NCBI GenBank assembly: GCA_045613685.1
Contig: JAZLBL010000014.1
Span: 13,549-77,548 of the forward strand
Length of the DNA stretch: 64,000 nt
DNA from: Fimenecus sp045613685
GTDB lineage: Bacteria; Bacillota; Clostridia; Oscillospirales; Acutalibacteraceae
Direction: 5' to 3'
The notes below the pieces were generated by a model. The model made no database searches. It saw nothing but the letters and a program-made list of their open reading frames with translations, and had not been told where the DNA came from. Made by a program: the position numbers and the translations under genes. Within the stretch, counting starts at the first letter, position 1; every line of letters begins with the position of its first letter. Below are positions 7,398 through 15,354 of this stretch, piece by piece.

Positions 7398-9242
7398 ATG
7401 GCAAAGGTAATTGGTATTGATTTAGGTACAACAAACTCATGCGTAGCAGTAATCGAAGGTGGCGAACCTGTAGTTATCGCTAACGCAGAAGGTGCTAGAA
7501 CAACTCCATCAGTTGTAGCATTCTCAAAAACAGGCGAAAGAATGGTTGGTCAGGTTGCAAAGCGTCAGGCAATCACAAACCCTGACAGAACAATCGCATC
7601 AATCAAAAGACATATGGGTACTGACTATAAAGTAAACATTGACGGCAAAGACTACACTCCACAAGAAATTTCAGCAATGACACTTCAAAAACTCAAAGCT
7701 GATGCTGAAGCTTATCTCGGTGCTCCTGTAACAGAAGCAGTTATCACAGTTCCTGCATATTTCACAGACTCACAGCGTCAGGCAACAAAGCATGCAGGTA
7801 AAATTGCAGGTCTTGAACTAAACACAATTATCAACGAACCAACTGCAGCAGCACTTGCTTATGGTATTGACAAAGAAGACGACCAGAAAGTTATGGTTTA
7901 TGACCTTGGTGGTGGTACATTCGACGTTTCAATTATCGAAATGGGCGATGGCGTTCAAGAAGTTCTTGCAACAGCAGGTAACAACCGTCTTGGCGGTGAT
8001 GACTTTGTCCAGAAGATTATCGACTGGCTTGCAGACGAGTTCAAGAAAGAACAGGGTATTGACCTTCGTTCTGATAAAATGGCTATGCAACGTCTTAAAG
8101 AAGCAGCAGAAAAGGCTAAGATTGAGCTTTCAGGTGTAACAACATCACAAATCAGTCTTCCATTCATCACAGCAGATGCAACAGGCCCTAAACACCTTGA
8201 AACAACTCTTACAAGAGCAAAGTTCAACGAAATGACAGCAGACCTTGTTGAAGCAACAATGGGACCAGTTCGTCAGGCACTTTCAGACTCAGGTCTTCAA
8301 CCATCAGAGCTTAATAAAATCCTTATGGTTGGTGGTTCTTCAAGAATCCCAGCAGTTCAGGAAGCAGTTAAGAAATATACAGGCAAAGAACCATTCAAGG
8401 GCATTAACCCTGACGAATGTGTTGCAGTTGGTGCTGCAATTCAGGGTGGTGTTCTCGGTGGTGAAGTTGAAGGACTTCTTCTCCTTGACGTTACTCCACT
8501 TTCACTCGGTATTGAAACAATGGGTGGCGTAAGCACAAAGATTATCGAAAGAAATACAACAATCCCAACAAAGAAGAGCCAGATTTTCTCAACTGCAGCT
8601 GACAATCAGACATCAGTTGAAGTTCACGTTCTTCAGGGTGAAAGAGAATTTGCAAGAGATAACAAAACTCTCGGTATTTTCCACCTTGATGGTATTCTTC
8701 CAGCACGTCGTGGTGTTCCACAGATTGAAGTTACATTTGATATCGACGCTAACGGTATCGTTAACGTTTCTGCAAAGGACCTTGGCACAAACAAAGAACA
8801 GTCAATTTCAATCACATCTTCAACAAATATGTCAAAAGAAGATATTGAAAAAGCAGTTCAAGATGCTGAAAAATTCGCTGAAGAAGATAAGAAACGTAAA
8901 GAAGCAGTTGACACAAGAAACGCTGCTGACCAGATGGTATATCAGGTTGAAAAGATTCTCGCTGACGAAGGCGACAAACTTCCAGCAAACGACAAGGCAG
9001 ATATCCAGACAAAGCTTGACGCTCTTAAAGAAGCACTTAAAGGTGAAGACCTTGAAGCAATCAAGTCAAAGCAAGAAGAACTCACACAGGCATTCTACAA
9101 GATTTCTGAAGAACTTTATAAACAGGCTCAGGCAGCACAGGGCGGTGCAGATGCAGGCGCAGGCGCTGGTTATGACCCAAATGCAGGCGCAGCACCTAAT
9201 GGTGACGGCTACTACGACGCTGATTTCAAAGACGTAGAATAA
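7398..9242 (+). CDS. dnaK: molecular chaperone DnaK (Hsp70)
   Basis: 614 residues. ATPase domain starts with G-I-D-L-G-T-T-N-S and contains D-L-G-G-G-T-F-D and a V-G-G-S-S-R-I-P block; the substrate domain contains the D-V-T-P-L-S-L-G-I-E-T linker and core. The C-terminal tail is rich in Gly, Ala and Gln with a negatively charged end. Preceded by TTAGGAGGAATAAATTT. Works with GrpE and DnaJ encoded on either side. Confidence 0.99.
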   Translation: MAKVIGIDLGTTNSCVAVIEGGEPVVIANAEGARTTPSVVAFSKTGERMVGQVAKRQAITNPDRTIASIKRHMGTDYKVNIDGKDYTPQEISAMTLQKLKADAEAYLGAPVTEAVITVPAYFTDSQRQATKHAGKIAGLELNTIINEPTAAALAYGIDKEDDQKVMVYDLGGGTFDVSIIEMGDGVQEVLATAGNNRLGGDDFVQKIIDWLADEFKKEQGIDLRSDKMAMQRLKEAAEKAKIELSGVTTSQISLPFITADATGPKHLETTLTRAKFNEMTADLVEATMGPVRQALSDSGLQPSELNKILMVGGSSRIPAVQEAVKKYTGKEPFKGINPDECVAVGAAIQGGVLGGEVEGLLLLDVTPLSLGIETMGGVSTKIIERNTTIPTKKSQIFSTAADNQTSVEVHVLQGEREFARDNKTLGIFHLDGILPARRGVPQIEVTFDIDANGIVNVSAKDLGTNKEQSISITSSTNMSKEDIEKAVQDAEKFAEEDKKRKEAVDTRNAADQMVYQVEKILADEGDKLPANDKADIQTKLDALKEALKGEDLEAIKSKQEELTQAFYKISEELYKQAQAAQGGADAGAGAGYDPNAGAAPNGDGYYDADFKDVE

Positions 9243-9253
9243 TTATAAAATAA

Positions 9254-9282
9254 ACGGACAGATTCAAAATGAGTCTGTCCGT
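9254..9282 (+). promoter_or_regulatory. stem-loop between dnaK and dnaJ
   Basis: ACGGACAGA and TCTGTCCGT form a perfect 9-bp stem with an 11-nt loop, 12 nt after the dnaK stop. No T run follows, so it is not a standard terminator. It may stabilise or mark processing of the dnaK message and lower dnaJ expression. Confidence 0.6.
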
Positions 9283-9308
9283 GAATCCCTATTATTTGGA
9301 GAATACTT

Positions 9309-10457
9309 ATGGCAGAAAAAAGAGACTATTATGAGGTACTCGGTGTTGATAAATCTGCATCAGATGATGAGATAAAAAAGGCTTATCGAAAAGCAGCTAA
9401 AAAATATCACCCTGACTTGAATCCTGGTAATAAAGAAGCAGAAGAAAAGTTTAAAGAAGCAAACGAAGCTTATGAAATTCTTTCTGACAGTGAGAAAAAA
9501 GCAAGATATGACCAATTCGGCCACGCTGGTGTTGACCCTAACTATGGCGCGGGCGCTGGTGGCTACGGTGGTGGCTTTGGTGGAATGGATTTCGACCTTG
9601 GCGATATCTTCGGCTCAATTTTCGGTAACGGATTTGGTGGCGGCTTCGGTGGAGGACGTGCAAATCCTAATGCGCCACAACGAGGTAGTGATACTCAGGC
9701 GAGCGTTACTATTTCATTTGAAGAAGCTGCAAAGGGCTGTCCTCGTTCAATAGATACAATGAGAATTGAAACCTGTGATGACTGTAAGGGTAGTGGTTGT
9801 CAAAGCGGTCATTCACCAAAAACTTGTCCTGAATGTCAGGGACGTGGTCAGGTTACAGTTCAGCAGAGAACACCATTTGGCGTTATTCAGTCTGCAAAGC
9901 CTTGTACTCGTTGCAACGGCAGGGGAACAATCATTGAAAATCCTTGTAAGAAATGTAACGGTGCAGGCAGAGTCAGAAAGAGCGTTAAAATTGATATCAA
10001 TATCCCAGCAGGCGTTGATGACCGTCAGATTCTTACAGTCCGTGGACAAGGTAATAAGGGTGTAAACGGCGGACCTGCCGGTGACCTTAATATCGTTGTT
10101 AATGTTCGTCCACATCCATTCTTTGAACGTGACGGCTATAATGTTTGGTATGATGCACACGTGTCATTTATGCAAGTGGCATTGGGTTGCAAAATTAAAG
10201 TTCCAACACTTGACGGAACAGTTGAATACACAATTCCAGCAGGTTCTCAACCGGGGGACGTATTCAAACTTCGCGGACGTGGTATCCAAAGCAGAAGTGG
10301 TATCGGTAAAGGCGACCAACTTGTTCGTATTATCGTTGATGTTCCAAAGAAACTCACCGATAAACAAGAAGAACTCATAAAACAACTTGCTATTGAGTTC
10401 AATGTTGATAATTTAGGCGACGATAAAAAAGGATTCTTTGGCAAAAAGAAGAAATAA
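9309..10457 (+). CDS. dnaJ: chaperone protein DnaJ (Hsp40)
   Basis: 382 residues, full class I DnaJ: J domain (about 4-72) with H-P-D, Gly/Phe-rich region (about 76-120), four C-x-x-C-x-G-x-G zinc repeats (about 152-220) and the C-terminal substrate domains. It stimulates DnaK ATPase and delivers substrates. Last gene of the operon; a strong terminator follows. Confidence 0.98.
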   Translation: MAEKRDYYEVLGVDKSASDDEIKKAYRKAAKKYHPDLNPGNKEAEEKFKEANEAYEILSDSEKKARYDQFGHAGVDPNYGAGAGGYGGGFGGMDFDLGDIFGSIFGNGFGGGFGGGRANPNAPQRGSDTQASVTISFEEAAKGCPRSIDTMRIETCDDCKGSGCQSGHSPKTCPECQGRGQVTVQQRTPFGVIQSAKPCTRCNGRGTIIENPCKKCNGAGRVRKSVKIDINIPAGVDDRQILTVRGQGNKGVNGGPAGDLNIVVNVRPHPFFERDGYNVWYDAHVSFMQVALGCKIKVPTLDGTVEYTIPAGSQPGDVFKLRGRGIQSRSGIGKGDQLVRIIVDVPKKLTDKQEELIKQLAIEFNVDNLGDDKKGFFGKKKK

Positions 10458-10465
10458 ACACTATT

Positions 10466-10497
10466 CATAGCGAGAGTTCACTCTCGCTATGTTTTTT
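10466..10497 (+). terminator. terminator of the hrcA-dnaJ operon
   Basis: CATAGCGAGAG, loop TTCA, CTCTCGCTATG: 11-bp perfect stem followed by TTTTTT. Confidence 0.95.
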
Positions 10498-10540
10498 ATC
10501 CAACAAATTTGAATTTGTCGAGTTGTTTTATATGCGTATT

Positions 10541-10719
10541 CTTGGCTCCCCTTGTCAGGGGAGCTGTCGCGTAGCGACTGAGGGGTAGTAGAAATTCTAT
10601 CTCTCCCTTCGTCACTCGCTTTGCTCGTGCCACCTAATTCTCGCCTGTCGGCTCGGTCGGTGTTTCTGCTTCGCAGAGGTGTCCACCGGACACCCGCACC
10701 TCGTCAGAGGGAGGCAAGG
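10541..10719. repeat. composite GC-rich intergenic repeat with nested hairpins
   Basis: This stretch is much richer in G+C than its surroundings and has no coding frame. It contains GCTCCCCT-TGTC-AGGGGAGC (10545-10564), then GTCGC-GTA-GCGAC (10566-10578), a long-range pairing of CTCCCT near 10603 with AGGGAG near 10710, and GGTGTCC-ACC-GGACACC near 10678-10694. The middle looks like a second element set into the loop of the first. From memory, similar GC-rich hairpin repeats are scattered in gut Clostridia genomes. With a single copy here its repeat nature is inferred. Confidence 0.6.
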
Positions 10720-10779
10720 CGATGCCACCATATAAAAGATTTCGACAACCTCCAATTTATTTAACCAAATTTTAATATC

Positions 10780-10808
10780 TTGAATTTTTCCACAAAGAAT
10801 AGTAATAT
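10780..10808 (+). promoter_or_regulatory. promoter of the hemolysin III-type gene
   Basis: TTGAAT (10780-10785), 17-nt spacer, TAATAT (10803-10808), ending 17 nt before the chosen start codon. Confidence 0.6.
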
Positions 10809-10825
10809 GTTTTCAGGTGATATTT

Positions 10826-11494
10826 ATGAGTAGGTTAGATTCAATAAAATTAGTTGATTATTCGCGAAAAGAAGATTGGGTCAATTCAATAACACATATA
10901 ATTGGTGCTGTCTTTGCCCTTGTTGTAACCGTTTTGTGTGTTGCAAGGGGAATAACACTAAATAGAGTTGATTATGTGGTTTTAAGCCTTATTTATGGCA
11001 TTACAATGCTCTCTGTTTTTGTATGCTCATCAGTTTATCACGGGTTGCGTCCTAACAATGCAAAAAAAGTAATGCGCGTTGTTGACCACGCAATGATTAA
11101 CTTTATGATTGTGGGCACAATCACACCTTATATGGTGTTAGCCGTTGCACCTTTAAATCCTATTATGGGTTGGACCTTGCTCATTGCTTGTTGGATTGCT
11201 GCTATTACTGCTGTTGTAATCACATTTACCTTGTTCAACAAAACAAAAGTTATACAAATGGTTTTATATATGGTAATCGGTTGGTCATCATTTATGACCG
11301 TGTTTGTTTTGTGGAAACATTTCAGTAAAGATGCAATCTTTTTAATGGTGACAGGTGGAATTGCCTATACAATCGGTGCAATTCTTTATGGAATCGGCAG
11401 AAAGAAAAAATATATCCATGCCGTATTTCATATTTTCATAATTCTCGGTGCATTTCTTCATTTTCTTGGATTATATTTATATGTATTTATATAA
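10826..11494 (+). CDS. hemolysin III / PAQR-type integral membrane protein
   Basis: 222 residues with about seven hydrophobic segments. Family marks are S-x-x-Y-H near residue 71, D-H-A-M-I-N-F near 92, and H-A-V-F-H near the C-terminus; the His and Asp residues form the metal site of this fold. Members are found in most bacteria (YqfA/TrhA); hemolysis is seen only in some, and a role in membrane physiology is likely. ATG at 10826 has AGGTGA 5 nt before it; a GTG three codons earlier lies inside that site and is less likely. Single gene with its own promoter; convergent with queT. Confidence 0.85.
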   Translation: MSRLDSIKLVDYSRKEDWVNSITHIIGAVFALVVTVLCVARGITLNRVDYVVLSLIYGITMLSVFVCSSVYHGLRPNNAKKVMRVVDHAMINFMIVGTITPYMVLAVAPLNPIMGWTLLIACWIAAITAVVITFTLFNKTKVIQMVLYMVIGWSSFMTVFVLWKHFSKDAIFLMVTGGIAYTIGAILYGIGRKKKYIHAVFHIFIILGAFLHFLGLYLYVFI

Positions 11495-11500
11495 AATTAA

Positions 11501-11533
11501 AGCGTGATAACCAATCGGCTATCACGCTAATTT
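11501..11533. terminator. bidirectional terminator between convergent genes
   Basis: AGCGTGATA (11501-11509) pairs with TATCACGCT (11520-11528). A T run follows on the plus strand and a T-rich stretch on the minus strand, so it can serve both the hemolysin III-type gene and queT. Confidence 0.85.
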
Positions 11534-12049
11534 TTATAATTTTTTATCAAGTTTTGTCTTTTTAATAACTTTATGCAATGGTATCCCAAGTCCGTAGCAT
11601 ATTACAAGTTCGCCGAATCCAACTTGAAAAGCCGAAATCAAAAATGCTTCAAACTTGAATCCTTCAGGCATAAACAATGTAATTTCAAGTCCAACAATAA
11701 TTGCATTTGCAATAACAGGAAAAAATGCAGAAATCAAAGGCAAGTCTTTAAACTTTATATTACGAGTTTTATATGATAAAACTGCCGCAATAAGTGTCGC
11801 CAAAGTGCCACAGATAATATCTATAAGTCCATACGGACTTGTAATATTACCTAAAAAGCAACCAATTGTAAGCCCAGGAATAGCTGCGGGGGAGAATACT
11901 GAAAGGATTGTTAATGCTTCAGAAAATCTGAACTGAATTCCACCATAAGCTACATTGAGTATAGCTGCAAAATAGGTGAGTCCTGCATAAATTGCCGCAA
12001 TTACTGCCGCTTCAACCACAAACATTGTTTTTTTCTTGTTTTTATTCAT
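11534..12049 (-). CDS. queT: QueT-type substrate-binding (S) component of an ECF transporter
   Basis: 171 residues, five to six membrane helices. Family marks include A-A-I-Y-A-G-L-T near residue 20, I-Q-F-R-F-S-E-A-L near 38 and a G-x-x-N-x-x-S-P-Y-G segment near 67. QueT proteins are S components that pair with a shared ECF energy module to import a queuosine precursor. The genes for the energy module are not in this window. A preQ1-I-like riboswitch lies directly upstream and overlaps the binding site, which supports the substrate call. Confidence 0.88.
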   Translation of the reverse strand: MNKNKKKTMFVVEAAVIAAIYAGLTYFAAILNVAYGGIQFRFSEALTILSVFSPAAIPGLTIGCFLGNITSPYGLIDIICGTLATLIAAVLSYKTRNIKFKDLPLISAFFPVIANAIIVGLEITLFMPEGFKFEAFLISAFQVGFGELVICYGLGIPLHKVIKKTKLDKKL

Positions 12050-12057
12050 TTTTTATC

Positions 12058-12100
12058 ACTCCATAGTTTTATTTTTCGTCAGGATGGTTTCGAACTGACG
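12058..12100 (-). promoter_or_regulatory. preQ1-I-like riboswitch before queT
   Basis: On the minus strand CGTCAG (12100-12095) pairs with CTGACG (12082-12077) around a loop containing TTCG and ACCAT. An A-rich strand follows and ends in CTATGGAG. The loop bases CCAT can pair with ATGG at 12064-12061, forming the H-type pseudoknot of the class I preQ1 switch and covering the ribosome binding site of queT. Ligand binding should therefore block translation. Only 57 nt separate the two genes, so the switch lies on a message that probably starts upstream. Confidence 0.75.
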
Positions 12101-12110
12101 TTTATAATAT

Positions 12111-13280
12111 TTATTCTTCTTCGCTTTCGCTACTTGTCATATCTTTGAATTTTTTAACTGTATCCGCCCAGAATTTCTTCGGGGTGGATTTTACATTTTT
12201 ATTGAGAGTTGAGAAAATCGAACCAATACCACTTAACACAAGATTTCTGGTTTCTGGGTCAAGTTCTTTAAGTGTATCAAAAACCAAAGAAGTGTTGTTT
12301 TTGAGATTTTCACTCCAATCAACAAAACTTTCAGCGTTTTCTGCGTTGGTTGATTCAATAATATCAAATAACGCTTCAACAAACATTTTTCTGTGGTTAG
12401 GGTCGGCATTATAAACCCAATCATTGAAAGTGTTATCAATGAATTGTGAACGCATATAAACCTTTTCACCGCTTATAAAATCGTCGTTTTCAATTTGCCA
12501 CAAGAATGGGTCATGTTGCAAAACACCTGAACCATCACTTTTAATAATACGATATGTATCACGATTATTAAGAAGTAAACCGAAAATTGATTCTTCTGGA
12601 ACAAGCTTTGTGATTTTCTGTTCAGTCTGTATATAGTTGTCAGAATTAATGAATTCTTCACTGAAACCAGGACTATCAAAACTCTGAATTTCAACAATTT
12701 TTTTCTTTGTCTTTTCAGAACACATTGTGCCCGAATAAATGGCTAAGTTACCACCTTTAGAGTGACCAACAAGTGTGATATTACCCTTAATCTTTTTTGA
12801 CACTTGCTCAACATAGGGTACAGATAATTTTTGTGCAGCAACAGGGGACATATAGAGCATATTAAAATTCTCTTTCCAACCTGTAATGGTTGAGTCTGTA
12901 CCTCTGAATGCAATACATCCATCACCATTAGGTAAAATAAATGTGATTGCACAGAATTGAGTATCTTGCTCATAGTCGAGAATATCCTGATAATAGTTTA
13001 CACGAACTTTGCCATATCTTTTGCTATATGCTACGGCATTGAGCAATTTCTTGTTTCTTTCTTCTGTTCTTTCAAGAGGAAAGAGTGCTTCATAATCATC
13101 GCATTCAACGATTTCAGAAAGATATAATCCCTTGTGTCTGTTTGGAATATCAGGAACAAGATTATCGTAACTTATATAAGCGAGTTGAGCAAAAATTAAA
13201 CCATCGATTTTTGAAAAGGGAAGTGCATCAAAATCTTTATGTGCGTTTAAAAGTGCATAGTCAATAATATTATATGCCAT
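12111..13280 (-). CDS. DUF2974-type alpha/beta hydrolase (lipase-like)
   Basis: 389 residues. The nucleophile elbow G-H-S-K-G-G places the catalytic serine near residue 174, and F-R-G-T-D-S about 45 residues earlier matches the oxyanion region of lipase class 3/DUF2974 (Mbeg1-like) proteins. No signal peptide or membrane helix is visible, so it is probably cytoplasmic. The C-terminal 100 residues are helical and charged. ATG at 13280 has GGGAG ahead of it; the open frame runs 15 codons further without a binding site. Substrate unknown. It lies just upstream of queT on the same strand, possibly in one transcript. Confidence 0.7.
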   Translation of the reverse strand: MAYNIIDYALLNAHKDFDALPFSKIDGLIFAQLAYISYDNLVPDIPNRHKGLYLSEIVECDDYEALFPLERTEERNKKLLNAVAYSKRYGKVRVNYYQDILDYEQDTQFCAITFILPNGDGCIAFRGTDSTITGWKENFNMLYMSPVAAQKLSVPYVEQVSKKIKGNITLVGHSKGGNLAIYSGTMCSEKTKKKIVEIQSFDSPGFSEEFINSDNYIQTEQKITKLVPEESIFGLLLNNRDTYRIIKSDGSGVLQHDPFLWQIENDDFISGEKVYMRSQFIDNTFNDWVYNADPNHRKMFVEALFDIIESTNAENAESFVDWSENLKNNTSLVFDTLKELDPETRNLVLSGIGSIFSTLNKNVKSTPKKFWADTVKKFKDMTSSESEEE

Positions 13281-13523
13281 AACCAACATCTCCCAATAAT
13301 AATGTTCTTGCCTAACGATATTCAATATTGCTATTGTTCATTCAACTTGCTTTGAAAATTTTATCATAGAACAAAATTATCGTCAACACAAAAGCTACAA
13401 AAGATTTACTTTTTTAACATACATAATAACATTTAAACCTTATATATTATATACATTATATTTAAACGCTTTTCGTGTAGGAAACAAATCATAAATGGAA
13501 CTACAAAAACTTTATAAAATCTA
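13281..13523. other. divergent intergenic region
   Basis: Between the DUF2974 gene and the rpmG operon. It holds the promoter at 13358-13386 and otherwise AT-rich sequence with no reading frame or RNA that I can recognise. Confidence 0.5.
13358..13386 (-). promoter_or_regulatory. promoter of the DUF2974 gene (and perhaps queT)
   Basis: TTGACG (13386-13381), 17-nt spacer, TAAAAT (13363-13358) on the minus strand, about 80 nt before the start codon. Confidence 0.7.
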
Positions 13524-13552
13524 TTGACAATACTTGACAAGTATGTTAAAAT
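13524..13552 (+). promoter_or_regulatory. promoter of the rpmG-secE-nusG operon
   Basis: TTGACA (13524-13529), 17-nt spacer, TAAAAT (13547-13552). A second TTGACA at 13534-13539 is not at a useful distance. The 110-nt leader contains the perfect hairpin GTTATCTG (13616-13623) with CAGATAAC (13633-13640). Confidence 0.8.
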
Positions 13553-13662
13553 ACCCGTACCTCGAGAAAGAGGGCTTTATTTTTGTGCCCATTTTTATGA
13601 GGTAGGCTATACAAAGTTATCTGCTGATTTTTCAGATAACACATTAACGGAGGTGCCGAAAA

Positions 13663-13812
13663 ATGAGAGTAAAAATCACAATGGCTTGCACAGAGTGCAA
13701 ACAAAGAAACTACAACACAAAGAAAAACAAGAAGAACACTCCTGACAGAATGGAAATGAACAAGTATTGCAGATTCTGCAAGAAACACACTCTCCATAGG
13801 GAAACAAAGTAA
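13663..13812 (+). CDS. rpmG: 50S ribosomal protein L33
   Basis: 49 residues, basic, with two zinc-type Cys pairs (C9-x-x-C12 and C36-x-x-C39), so the zinc-binding form of L33. Typical L33 motifs R-N-Y-x-T-x-K-N and E-x-x-K-Y-C are visible. ATG is preceded by GGAGGTGCCGAAA. It is the normal first gene before secE and nusG in Firmicutes. Confidence 0.95.
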   Translation: MRVKITMACTECKQRNYNTKKNKKNTPDRMEMNKYCRFCKKHTLHRETK

Positions 13813-13828
13813 TTCGGAGGTAAGTGAA

Positions 13829-14173
13829 ATGTCTGACAAGAAAGAAAAGACCACTGCCGAAGTAGTTGAGAAGAAAAAGGATGCTGGCAAGAAAAAGGAA
13901 AATCCTTTAAAGAAAATTGGTCCAGCTATCAAAAAGTTCTTCAAAGACTTTAAGGGTGAGTGCAAAAAGGTTACATGGCCATCCGGAAAGACAGTTCTTA
14001 ACAATTCATTGGTTGTAATTGTTGTTGTTGCAATCGTTGGTATCGCAATTTTTGCAGTTGACCAGGGTCTTGCAGCAATCATTGATGCTTTGGTAGGACT
14101 TGCTTCAAAAGAAGAAGTTACTGAAACAACAACAAAAGCAGCAAATATGATTAGCTTGTTTTTAATGAAATAA
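13829..14173 (+). CDS. secE: preprotein translocase subunit SecE
   Basis: 114 residues. A long Lys-rich N-terminal extension (about 1-45), then F-x-x-F-K-G-E-C-K-K-V-T-W-P, the SecE signature before the single membrane helix (about 60-90). It clamps SecY in the translocon. The C-terminal tail of about 20 residues is unusual in being rich in Thr and ending with a hydrophobic stretch. GGAGG precedes the ATG; nusG follows. Confidence 0.93.
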   Translation: MSDKKEKTTAEVVEKKKDAGKKKENPLKKIGPAIKKFFKDFKGECKKVTWPSGKTVLNNSLVVIVVVAIVGIAIFAVDQGLAAIIDALVGLASKEEVTETTTKAANMISLFLMK

Positions 14174-14191
14174 TCGGAAGGAGATTAAGTT

Positions 14192-14749
14192 ATGGCAGAA
14201 ATCTCCAAATGGTATGTAGTTCATACTTATTCAGGTTATGAAAACAAGGTTGCAACAAACATTGAAAAGGTTGTTGAAAACCGTAAAATGCACGACTTAA
14301 TTTTAGAGGTTAAAGTTCCCACAGAAATCGTTACTGAAATTAAGGACGAGCAGAAAAAAGAAGTTGAAAGAAAAATCTTCCCAGGTTATGTAATGGTTAA
14401 GGTTGCAGTTTTTGAAGATGAAGAAACAGGCGACCTTGCAATGACAGATGACACTTGGTATGTAATTCGCAACACTCGTGGTGTTACAGGATTCGTTGGC
14501 CCAGAAAGCAAACCAGTTCCTCTCACAGAAGCTGAAGTATTTGCTATGGGTGTTGAAAAGAAAGTCATCGAAATCAACTATGAAATCGGCGATATGGTTA
14601 CAATTATCGACGGTGCATTTGAAGGCATTATGGGTGTTGTTCGTGAACTTGATATTGACAACAACTCAGTATGCGTAGTAATTTCAATGCTCGGCAGAGA
14701 AACTCCTGTCGACCTTGAACTCGACCAGGTTGAAAAGGTCGAAGACTAA
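14192..14749 (+). CDS. nusG: transcription termination/antitermination factor NusG
   Basis: 185 residues. NGN domain opens with K-W-Y-V-V-H-T-Y-S-G-Y-E and contains F-P-G-Y-V-M-V; the C-terminal KOW domain has G-D-M-V-T-I-I-D-G-A-F. It binds RNA polymerase and couples it to ribosomes or Rho. A small terminator follows the stop. Confidence 0.97.
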   Translation: MAEISKWYVVHTYSGYENKVATNIEKVVENRKMHDLILEVKVPTEIVTEIKDEQKKEVERKIFPGYVMVKVAVFEDEETGDLAMTDDTWYVIRNTRGVTGFVGPESKPVPLTEAEVFAMGVEKKVIEINYEIGDMVTIIDGAFEGIMGVVRELDIDNNSVCVVISMLGRETPVDLELDQVEKVED

Positions 14750-14767
14750 TTTATTAATTTGGTAATT

Positions 14768-14786
14768 AGCGTGATACACGCTTTTT
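14768..14786 (+). terminator. short intrinsic terminator after nusG
   Basis: AGCGTG-ATA-CACGCT followed by TTTT. The stem is only 6 bp, so read-through into rplK is likely. A second hairpin GACGCTTT-TGTC-AAAGCGTC (14789-14808) follows at once. Confidence 0.6.
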
Positions 14787-14808
14787 ATGACGCTTTTGTC
14801 AAAGCGTC

Positions 14809-14847
14809 GTGGGAGGAGCAGAAGAGCTGTCTGTTCCGCCATACCAC
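14809..14847 (+). promoter_or_regulatory. rplK leader element, probable L1-binding site
   Basis: The leader contains GTGGGAGG at its 5' side and ACCAC at its 3' side with an internal stem, the arrangement seen before rplK and rplA in many Firmicutes and resembling the L1 site of 23S rRNA. Free L1 would bind and lower translation. A second copy stands before rplA. No experimental support in this organism. Confidence 0.55.
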
Positions 14848-14867
14848 GAATTTTGGAGGTGCTAAAA

Positions 14868-15293
14868 ATGGCACAAAAAGTAGTAGGCTTTATTAAGCTT
14901 CAAATCCCTGCTGGTAAAGCAACACCAGCACCACCTGTTGGTCCTGCGCTTGGTCAACATGGTGTTAACATTATGGCGTTCACAAAGGAATTCAATGAAC
15001 GCACAAAGAACGACATGGGTCTTATTATCCCAGTTGTAATCACAGTTTATGCAGACCGTACATTTACATTCGTAACAAAGACTCCACCTGCAGCAGTTCT
15101 TATTAAGAAAGCATGCGGAATTGAGAGTGGTTCAGGTGTGCCAAACAGAACTAAGGTAGCTACAATCACAAAAGAGCAGATTAGAAAAATCGCTGAACAG
15201 AAAATGCCTGACCTTAATGCTGCTACAATCGAAACTGCAATGAGCATGGTTGCAGGTACAGCACGCAGCATGGGCGTTACAGTAGTAGACTGA
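14868..15293 (+). CDS. rplK: 50S ribosomal protein L11
   Basis: 141 residues, standard length. Starts M-A-Q-K-V-V-G-F-I-K-L-Q-I-P-A-G-K-A and contains G-P-A-L-G-Q-H-G-V-N-I-M. It forms the L11 stalk base of the large subunit and is the substrate of PrmA, encoded at 56.8 kb. I chose the ATG at 14868 after TTGGAGGTG; the open frame extends 27 codons upstream through the leader hairpins and is not coding there. Confidence 0.98.
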   Translation: MAQKVVGFIKLQIPAGKATPAPPVGPALGQHGVNIMAFTKEFNERTKNDMGLIIPVVITVYADRTFTFVTKTPPAAVLIKKACGIESGSGVPNRTKVATITKEQIRKIAEQKMPDLNAATIETAMSMVAGTARSMGVTVVD

Positions 15294-15301
15294 TTCTCCT
15301 T

Positions 15302-15333
15302 GTGGGAGGAAAAATCAGAATCCGATTAACCAC
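15302..15333 (+). promoter_or_regulatory. rplA leader element, second probable L1-binding site
   Basis: GTGGGAGG (from 15302) and ACCAC (to 15333) flank the intergenic spacer between rplK and rplA, a second copy of the element before rplK. Confidence 0.5.
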
Positions 15334-15354
15334 TATTTTGGAGGAAATTGAATT

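Noticed and set aside
8617..9237. 206-codon frame inside dnaK
   Set aside because: A shadow frame created by the strong codon bias of dnaK; no binding site and a composition unlike a protein.
13524..13745. 73-codon reading frame over the rpmG leader
   Set aside because: It runs through the -10 box and across rpmG in another frame; L33 is certain there.
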